Part shown: positions 32,165 through 37,610 of the stretch, in pieces
Position numbering within the stretch: the first letter of the stretch is position 1
How the letters are laid out: each line of letters opens with the position of its first letter
Assembly: GCA_012841485.1 (NCBI GenBank)
Contig: DUUU01000421.1
Coordinates: forward strand, 1-37,610
Length of the DNA stretch: 37,610 bases
Source of the DNA: Armatimonadota bacterium
Lineage (GTDB): Bacteria; Armatimonadota; JAAZEB01
Reading direction: 5' to 3'
Position numbers and translations under genes: made by a program
The notes under the pieces: generated by a model
Seen by the model: the letters and a program-made list of their open reading frames with translations, nothing else
What the model was told of the DNA's origin: nothing
The model's database searches: none

Positions 32165-32345
32165 AGTGTGCGAACTCCTCTCGCCGCAAGCCCAACAGGA
32201 GAGCGATGCCGCTGGCTCCGCCACGCCCTGCCGGGCATCGTCTGGTGAGCCGCCGGGCGCTCACGCGGTATCAGGGCGCGCTCCGCCCGGCTCACCTCCA
32301 CGCGCCGGCTTAGTTCGATGGGCAACCGGCCAATGCCTGCCGGCG

Positions 32346-33353
32346 CTAGCGGTCAGGCTTCTCGGGCGCGGGAAAGGTCGCGGTCACTTCCACTTCACGA
32401 CCCACGACGGCCACGCGCGACGTCTCCTCCACCCTGCCCGGCCCCTCGCCCGATTGCACCTGAGCGCGCGCTTTCTTCGCAAAGGGACCAAGCACGCGCG
32501 CGGACCCAGTGAGCATGCGCAGTTCCTCCTCGGAGGGCCAGATCGACATCTCCCCCGGATGGAAATGAACGGCCAGGGGATAGGCGTTGCGCGTCGCAAG
32601 CTCCCAGCCGTGCGTTTTCATCTCCTCGGTCCGGGTGGGGCCCAATTCACTCAGCTTCTCGTAGAGCAGCGCGAGCGATGGCACCGCCGGTCCCGTCTCC
32701 GGGTGGGTGGTGCGCGCAGTCTCCACGTCGCTATAGGAGTGGTAGAGCGCGAAGCCATAGATCTCCCGACCGGAGCCCATGATTACGGCATAGCGGTGAC
32801 GTGGGGCCCATTCGTCGCAGGAGAGGAGCAGTGTATCTGAATCAGAGAGGGCTCTCCATGGCCTCATCCGGTAGCACTCGGCCGCGGCCGCGAAGAAATC
32901 AGCAAGGACCGGCTCGGGGATCTGCGTCTTCTCAAGATAGCCCTGGTTGCCTGGCGAGCCCAGTTGGGTATCCAACGCCTCAAAGAGCAGGTCCAGGAAC
33001 AGAAACGAGTCGACGACCTCGACCCGGATTCCGCGCGCCTGCGCCAGCGGACGTAGTGCCTCCGCCATCGCCGGCCGACACACGCGCACGACCGCGGGGG
33101 GCCCGGGCTTGGGAGACAAGGGCTCGTCGTCCACGAGTGGCTTCGTCAGCGCCCGTTCGAACGAGTCGAGCACCACCGACTCGGGCGCATCCGGTTTCAC
33201 GACATCCGTGGCCAGGAAGGCCCCCGAGGAGGTATCGACCCACAGGATCATCTCCGGAGTGTAGGCCTTCGCGCCTTTCCCCACCACCATGCTCACGGGC
33301 CGTCGGTCCACTTCCCAGATGACGTCGCCCTGCTGCCTCGCGTTCTGTTGCAT
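32346..33353 (-). CDS. Uncharacterised protein, DUF6930/DUF7309-like
   Basis: 335 residues, soluble, no signal peptide. The N-terminal half (GDVIWEVDRRPVSMVVGKGA, MILWVDTSSGAFLATDVV, RVEVVDSFLFLDLLFEAL) and the middle (YRMRPWRALSDSDTLLLSCD, YAVIMGSGREIYGFALYHSY) match the pattern I recall for fused DUF6930/DUF7309 proteins of unknown function. The C-terminal part (about 255-335) is charged and less conserved. The start at 33353 has GGAGA about 6 nt upstream. It follows the MFS gene on the same strand after 97 nt and may be co-transcribed. No function can be assigned. Confidence 0.75.
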   Translation of the reverse strand: MQQNARQQGDVIWEVDRRPVSMVVGKGAKAYTPEMILWVDTSSGAFLATDVVKPDAPESVVLDSFERALTKPLVDDEPLSPKPGPPAVVRVCRPAMAEALRPLAQARGIRVEVVDSFLFLDLLFEALDTQLGSPGNQGYLEKTQIPEPVLADFFAAAAECYRMRPWRALSDSDTLLLSCDEWAPRHRYAVIMGSGREIYGFALYHSYSDVETARTTHPETGPAVPSLALLYEKLSELGPTRTEEMKTHGWELATRNAYPLAVHFHPGEMSIWPSEEELRMLTGSARVLGPFAKKARAQVQSGEGPGRVEETSRVAVVGREVEVTATFPAPEKPDR

Positions 33354-33450
33354 AGTCTTTTCTCCGAGACCATCGACCAGATAGCGGCCGTCCTACCCCT
33401 ATCATGGAATTGGGGCCTTGCTGTGGATAGACCCGCCGCCAGAGCGTCAC

Positions 33451-34734
33451 CTATTTCTTGGCTGGCAAGATACCGAGACGAATGTAGATGGGGCGAGTGG
33501 CTTCCGTGAGCGCCGGAAGCCGGCTGGCAAAGAAAAGCGCCGCCAGAAAGCAGATCCCGCCTCCCAGTTGCAGAGTCGCCGATACGCCGATGCGGCTCGC
33601 GAGGGCGCCCGCCAGCAAGCTGCCCACGGGCGCCGTGCCCGCGAACGCCATGATGTAGATACCCATCACTCGCCCGCGCTTGTCCTCATCAACGATGGTC
33701 TGCACGATCGTGTTGCAGGAAGCCATCTGAAGGATGCCGCCAAAGCCGACGATGATCAACAGCATAAGCGAGAGCCAGAGGATGCTCGACATTGAAAAGA
33801 GAACGAGCCCAATGCCGAACGTGGCAGTCGCCAGGGCGATCACCCGGCCGAGGCCCACGACGCTATGGCGGGAAGCCAGGTAGAGCGCCCCGGTGAGCGC
33901 TCCGATCCCGGACGCAGACATCAGGAATCCAAGCGTGCGCGCGTCGCCGTGCAAGATCTCCCGGGCGAAGACCGGCATCAGCACGGTGTAGGGCATGCCG
34001 ACCAGGCTGACCACAGCCAGCAGGAGGATGATGGTGCGAATTGGCGCGGATTTGCGGGCATAGGCGAACCCCTCGCGCACGCCATCCAGCATGCGGCCGT
34101 CGGGGTTGGGCACCGAGCGGGGCGGAACTTGCATCGCCAACAGCGCCACGATCACCGCGAGGTAGCTCGCGGCGTTGATCCCGAAGCACGCGCCCTCCCC
34201 AACGAGCGGCAAGATCATGCCGGCCAGCGTCGGGCCAAGCAGGCGCGCGCTGTTGAAGAGCGATGAGTTGAGGGCAATCGCGTTGCTCAGATCCTCCTTG
34301 CGCTCCAGCATCTCCACGACAAACGACTGGCGCGTGGGCATATCCACCGCGTTGACGAAGCCAAGGAAGACCGCCAGGGCCACGATGTGCCAGACGTCGA
34401 TCACGCCGGTGAGGGTGAGGGTGGCGAGCATCGCCGCCTGCACCATCGAAAGCGCCTGAGTTCCGATCAGGATGCGGTGCCGGCTCCAGTGATCGGCCAG
34501 AGTCCCCGCGAAGGGCGCCATGAAGAAGGAGGGCGCCTGGCTACAAAACCCAACCACGCCCAAGAGGAAGGGGGACCCAGTCAGCCGGTAAACCAGCCAG
34601 CTCATGGCGATCTGTTGCGTCCATGTGCCGATCAGCGAGACACCCTGCCCAAAAAAGAAGAGCCGATAGTTCCGTGATCGAAGCGCACGCAGGATCTGCC
34701 CTCGCCCAGACGCGCCCACCCGTCCCTGCGCCAT
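33451..34734 (-). CDS. MFS transporter, EntS-like exporter family
   Basis: 427 residues with about 12 membrane helices. The pattern RSRNYRLFFFGQGVSLIGTW, TQQIAMSWLVYRLTGSPFLL, then DHWSRHRILIGTQ, VDMPTRQSFVVEML and NAIALNSSLFNSARLLGPTL fits the MFS_3/EntS-type subgroup, which exports siderophores and other small molecules. Cargo is unknown. ATG 34734 (MAQGRVGASG) is chosen because GGGAGAGGA lies just upstream and the longer frame to 34860 begins with residues unlike the family. Next to it downstream is the DUF6930-like gene. Confidence 0.9.
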   Translation of the reverse strand: MAQGRVGASGRGQILRALRSRNYRLFFFGQGVSLIGTWTQQIAMSWLVYRLTGSPFLLGVVGFCSQAPSFFMAPFAGTLADHWSRHRILIGTQALSMVQAAMLATLTLTGVIDVWHIVALAVFLGFVNAVDMPTRQSFVVEMLERKEDLSNAIALNSSLFNSARLLGPTLAGMILPLVGEGACFGINAASYLAVIVALLAMQVPPRSVPNPDGRMLDGVREGFAYARKSAPIRTIILLLAVVSLVGMPYTVLMPVFAREILHGDARTLGFLMSASGIGALTGALYLASRHSVVGLGRVIALATATFGIGLVLFSMSSILWLSLMLLIIVGFGGILQMASCNTIVQTIVDEDKRGRVMGIYIMAFAGTAPVGSLLAGALASRIGVSATLQLGGGICFLAALFFASRLPALTEATRPIYIRLGILPAKK

Positions 34735-35178
34735 TCCTCTCCCATTCCAGGTGGTTCCCGCGCGCCCCTGCTGCACCCGCGTGGAAGCAGGCTCGCCCGC
34801 TCCTACGATGCCGCCGCTCCATCGCAGGATCCCCAATAGCCGGTCCAGGGCAAAGAGCACCCGCTATCATGCCCCCCGCTTGCTCCTGCCCGGAATCGCT
34901 TCGAGATGTGCGAACCACCTTGTCCGTCACTCTTCGCAGCGTACCGTACTATAGGTTCTATGAGTGGAGGCCCTCGCCCTGCTCCTGAAACGAAATGATA
35001 CCGGCCATGAGCATCACCCTGCCCATCGCGGGGCAACCGCCCGAAAGCGGCCTCTCCGGGCACGGCGGGCATGCGGCGGGGACGAGCTACTCGCGGGAGA
35101 AGAGCGCCAGAGGGTGGCGCGCCCGCTTCCGGCGAACCGCCTCGAGATGCCGGCTTCAGCTGGTTCGGATCAACCGAT
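34735..35178. other. Gene-free spacer upstream of the MFS gene
   Basis: About 500 nt (with the hairpin listed next) between the MFS start and the stop of the second Gfo/Idh gene. Open frames on both strands are long only because of GC content and resemble nothing I recognise. A TATAGT hexamer occurs on the minus strand around 34950 but without a proper -35. No other structure is supported. Confidence 0.45.
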
Positions 35179-35223
35179 GGAGGAGACGGGGCGCGCGCTT
35201 CGCGCGTCTGCCTCGTCTCCTCC
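35179..35223. terminator. Two-part hairpin after the second Gfo/Idh gene
   Basis: GGAGGAGACG pairs perfectly with CGTCTCCTCC (10-bp outer stem), enclosing an inner GCGCGC-TTC-GCGCGT stem. It starts 7 nt beyond the stop of the leftward gene, where its terminator is expected. No T-tract. Confidence 0.6.
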
Positions 35224-35230
35224 CCTCTTC

Positions 35231-36361
35231 TCAGTCGAGGAGCACCCGGGCATCGCCATGGATGGGCGGGAGCGGGTTCGGGCGCACGAGGATGCCGCCC
35301 TGCTCATACGACTCTATCACCGCCCAGGTGTACTCCAGCGTTGCCAGGGCGTCGCGCCCGGAAGCGCGGAGCATATCGCGCGGCACGCCGTTGGTCACAT
35401 CCTCGAGGAAGGCATGGATGCGCCGCGGGAAGGTCGCGCCAAAGTCCTTGATTCCGGTATCGAGAACCTCGATGCCGCCGGCTCCGCCTCCGGACATGGC
35501 GGCCGCGTTCCCGGCCTGGCCCGGCTTGGGCGCCGGCCAGAAGGTACACTTCTCCACGCAGTTCTCGATGCAGAAGGTGCCGCGAGTGCCCGCTACCTCG
35601 AAGCTCCACCAGCCGCCCAGGCCATAGGTCGCATCGCCACGCTGGGAGAGGAGGTAGCCGACGCCGCCATTGGCAAAGCGAACATGGATGCTCGCGATGG
35701 AGAGCATCCCGTCACCGGCGGCGCGCCGGAATCCGGGCCGATCCACGAACGCCTGCACATGCGTGATGTCACCGCAGAAGTAGCGCATCACGCTGAAGGG
35801 ATGGGCCAGGAACGCCTTCAGGTGGAAGTAGGGGAAGCCCTTGCTCCGCGAGGCATTCGAGGGAGCATAGGTGGCCTCGCCCCCATTGAAGCCCATCTTG
35901 TGGAGGCAGTAGACCAGCTCGCCCACCTGGCCCTCATCCATGTACTGCCTCGCCCGCTCCGCCGGTTCGGTGAAGTAGTGGTTCAGGTTGCAGCCAAGGT
36001 AAAGGTCCTTCTCTGCGGCCTTGGCGACCATCTGCCGGGCTTCCTCGATGTTGTTGGAGATCGGCTTCTCAACCAGAACGTGCTTCCCCGCTTCGAGCGC
36101 CTCCATCACCGGCTCGAAATGCCAGCTCCCATTCTCGAAGCCGCCGGTACATACATCGACGATCTCGATCTCCGGATGGGCCGCGAGCATCTCCTTCAGC
36201 GACCCATACGCCGGCACGCCATGCTTCGCTCCACCGGCGTCCGCACGCTCCTTCACCACGTCGCAGACGGCGACCAGCTCCGACAGCGGATCCTGCACAT
36301 GAGCCGCAGCGTGCGTGTTCCCGATGCCGCGCATCCCAACGATACCAACCTTGAGTGCCAT
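35231..36361 (-). CDS. Gfo/Idh/MocA-family oxidoreductase (second copy)
   Basis: 376 residues. NAD(P)-binding Rossmann domain KVGIVGMRGIGNTHAAAH (4-21), the catalytic VEKPIS motif (E98-K99-P100), and the C-terminal dehydrogenase domain (YFHLKAFLAHPFSVMRYFCG, IHVRFANGGVGYLLSQRGD). Acts on a sugar or inositol-type polyol in the cytoplasm; substrate unknown. The C-terminal half has a Gly/Ala-rich stretch (NAAAMSGGGAGG) likely to be a surface loop. Start ATG 36361 follows GGAGGGAAG. It is divergent from the aldo/keto reductase gene, with 269 nt between in which I see no convincing promoter hexamers. Confidence 0.92.
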   Translation of the reverse strand: MALKVGIVGMRGIGNTHAAAHVQDPLSELVAVCDVVKERADAGGAKHGVPAYGSLKEMLAAHPEIEIVDVCTGGFENGSWHFEPVMEALEAGKHVLVEKPISNNIEEARQMVAKAAEKDLYLGCNLNHYFTEPAERARQYMDEGQVGELVYCLHKMGFNGGEATYAPSNASRSKGFPYFHLKAFLAHPFSVMRYFCGDITHVQAFVDRPGFRRAAGDGMLSIASIHVRFANGGVGYLLSQRGDATYGLGGWWSFEVAGTRGTFCIENCVEKCTFWPAPKPGQAGNAAAMSGGGAGGIEVLDTGIKDFGATFPRRIHAFLEDVTNGVPRDMLRASGRDALATLEYTWAVIESYEQGGILVRPNPLPPIHGDARVLLD

Positions 36362-36630
36362 TGCTTCCCTCCGCATCTATGCCGTCCGCGTCACGGCGCG
36401 GCGCAGACCCGCCTTGCCGCGGATTACCAGCCCCATAGGCTCATATTGTTGATCTGCGGCGCGATCCCCTTCTCGGCCGCGTCTGGAAGTGGGACGACCA
36501 AACGTCGTCGCGCGGGGTGGGCTTGCGGCAGGCAGAGGTCCCCGGTACTCCATCTAAACAGGAATGCCCCCTGGCCGGCGCGTATCTCCTCCACGGAGGC
36601 ATTGCCGACGCAAGGATGGAGGGCACGCCG

Positions 36631-37518
36631 ATGAAGTATCGCACGCTCGGCAAGACGGGGATGCGGGTCTCGGTCGTGGGCATCGGCACTTGGCAGTTCG
36701 GGGGTGCCTGGGGAAAGACGTTCACCGCGGAGGAGGTGGCGGGCATCCTCGGCCGCGGGCGCGAGCTAGGGATCAACCTGATTGATACCGCCGAATGCTA
36801 TGGGGAGAACCACCGCTCCGAGACGCTCATCGGGCACTTCCTGAAGGGGCAGCCCCGCGAGGAGTGGGTCGTGGCGACCAAATTCGGTCACCTGCCCGGA
36901 TGGGAGCCCGAGGAGGTGCGACAGCAGCTTGAGGACTCGCTTCGGGCGTTGCAGACGGAGTACGTGGATCTCTACCAGTTCCACTCCGGCACCGACGAGG
37001 AGTTCGAGACGCCGGGGCTGTGGGAGATGCTCAATGAGCAGGTGCGCCTGGGCAAGGTGAGGCACCTCGGTATCTCTGTGCCCACCCCGCAGAGCCCTGA
37101 GGAGAACAGGCACCAGGTGGAATCCGCGACGCGCGTGGGCGCCGAGGCAATCCAGGTGGTGTATAACCGCCTGCACCGGCTCCCCGAAAAGTTCGTCTTT
37201 CCCTCCTGCGAGCAGCAGAACCTCGGTGTGCTGGCACGCGTCCCCCTGGCAAGCGGCTTCCTGAGCGGGAAGTATGATGCCAACGCCCACTTCCCGGCGA
37301 ATGACGTCCGCTCGCACCGCAATCCCGAGCAGATCCGTGCGATCGTGGCGGAGGTGGAGCGCATCCGGGAGCAGGAGGTGCCCGAGGGCGTGCCGATGGC
37401 GCAGTGGGCGCTGGCGTGGTGCCTGAAGAACCCCATCGTCACCTGCGTCATTCCCGGATGCAAGAGCATTCGCCAGGTGGAGCAGAACGTGGCGGCGGCG
37501 GATCTGCTGGAGCCATGA
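36631..37518 (+). CDS. Aldo/keto reductase
   Basis: 295 residues, a TIM-barrel NADPH-dependent reductase of aldehydes or sugars. The catalytic tetrad is complete: D52 (IDTAECYG), Y57, K84 (ATKFGH), H118 (YQFHSG). N-terminus MKYRTLGKTGMRVSVVGIGTW and the cofactor region near the C-terminus (VIPGCKSIRQVEQNVAAA) are canonical. ATG 36631 has GGAGGG 7 nt upstream; a longer frame to 36517 lacks similarity. An ATG overlapping its stop (ATGA) may begin another gene running out of the window. Neighbouring Gfo/Idh genes suggest a role in sugar redox chemistry. Confidence 0.95.
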   Translation: MKYRTLGKTGMRVSVVGIGTWQFGGAWGKTFTAEEVAGILGRGRELGINLIDTAECYGENHRSETLIGHFLKGQPREEWVVATKFGHLPGWEPEEVRQQLEDSLRALQTEYVDLYQFHSGTDEEFETPGLWEMLNEQVRLGKVRHLGISVPTPQSPEENRHQVESATRVGAEAIQVVYNRLHRLPEKFVFPSCEQQNLGVLARVPLASGFLSGKYDANAHFPANDVRSHRNPEQIRAIVAEVERIREQEVPEGVPMAQWALAWCLKNPIVTCVIPGCKSIRQVEQNVAAADLLEP

Positions 37519-37610
37519 GCGGCGGGAGGCCACCGATCCTGCCGGTCATCCTGGCGAGTGGGGACGGCTTCGCGGCACGACTTGCCGCCGGGCATCCGCC
37601 GCGGCGGACG
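37515..37610 (+). CDS. Possible start of a coupled downstream gene (partial)
   Basis: An ATG overlapping the aldo/keto reductase stop as ATGA opens a frame with no stop for 32 codons up to the window edge (MSGGRPPILPVILASGDGFA...). A GGAG lies only 2 nt before it, too close for a good ribosome site, so coupling would be needed. The residues are not recognised. In such GC-rich DNA an open frame of this size can be chance. Confidence 0.3.
   Translation, partial: MSGGRPPILPVILASGDGFAARLAAGHPPRRT

Noticed and set aside
35161..35181. GGTTCGGATC, resembling a tRNA T-arm
   Set aside because: The flanking bases do not form a T-stem, and no anticodon or acceptor stem is found upstream.
34995..35627. 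A 210-codon + strand open frame
   Set aside because: Mostly antisense to the second Gfo/Idh gene, crosses its terminator hairpin, and shows no recognisable domain.
1..37610. CRISPR arrays, insertion sequences, prophage or integrase genes
   Set aside because: No regularly spaced repeats, transposase, recombinase or phage structural motifs were seen on either strand.

Overview
This window is a chromosomal segment of a GC-rich bacterium with dense coding on both strands. The lineage is an inference. The left edge carries the C-terminus of a prepilin-like protein with the H-X9-DG motif, a family expanded in Planctomycetota, Armatimonadota and relatives. The ribosomal operon has the khpA-ylqD arrangement of Bacillus-type (Terrabacteria) genomes. 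Sugar-oxidoreductase, TIM-barrel, sialidase-like and CBM9-like genes are abundant. Together these point to Armatimonadota or a neighbouring phylum. I see no rRNA, tRNA, CRISPR array, integrase, transposase or phage gene.

Layout. (1) 1-5513: pseudopilin-like tail, hemerythrin, an ilvD-rqcH unit read leftwards, and a small iron-binding-like protein. (2) 5892-7334: a UbiD-family decarboxylase, divergent from the next block. (3) 7581-15118: a long rightward information-processing operon, ffh-rpsP-khpA-ylqD-rimM-trmD-rplS, then lepB-rnhB-yraN and an eIF2B/R15P-isomerase-like gene; many of its starts overlap or are coupled to the preceding stop. (4) 15156-16361: a membrane acyltransferase. (5) 16399-21129: a CinA-type domain protein, a phosphatase-family protein, a Ser/Thr kinase with TPR repeats, then a PII-like small protein coupled to an envelope-anchored proline-rich protein. 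(6) 21137-25013: mgtE, a metallophosphoesterase and an O-methyltransferase. (7) 25140-37518: a carbohydrate and cell-wall scavenging region with two Gfo/Idh/MocA oxidoreductases, an M55 D-aminopeptidase, a secreted CBM9-like protein, a sugar isomerase/epimerase-type TIM barrel, a large secreted glycosidase-like protein, a BNR/sialidase-like protein, an uncharacterised protein, an MFS exporter and an aldo/keto reductase.

How the genes fit together. Block 3 couples protein targeting (Ffh, signal peptidase), ribosome maturation (RimM, TrmD, S16, L19) and RNA metabolism (KhpA, RNase HII). RqcH adds ribosome rescue quality control. Block 7 looks like a dispersed catabolic locus for glycosides and D-amino-acid peptides: outside-acting binding and hydrolysing proteins, then cytoplasmic NAD-dependent oxidation and isomerisation. 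The parts that look least described are the PII-like/envelope-protein pair, the phosphatase/TPR-kinase pair, the eIF2B-like protein inside the ribosomal operon, and the iron-binding-like protein without a signal peptide. Four near-consensus sigma-70-type promoters (17-nt spacing in three of them on first inspection plus one more at ilvD, 18 nt at ffh) and several strong GC hairpins mostly lacking U-tracts mark the transcription units.
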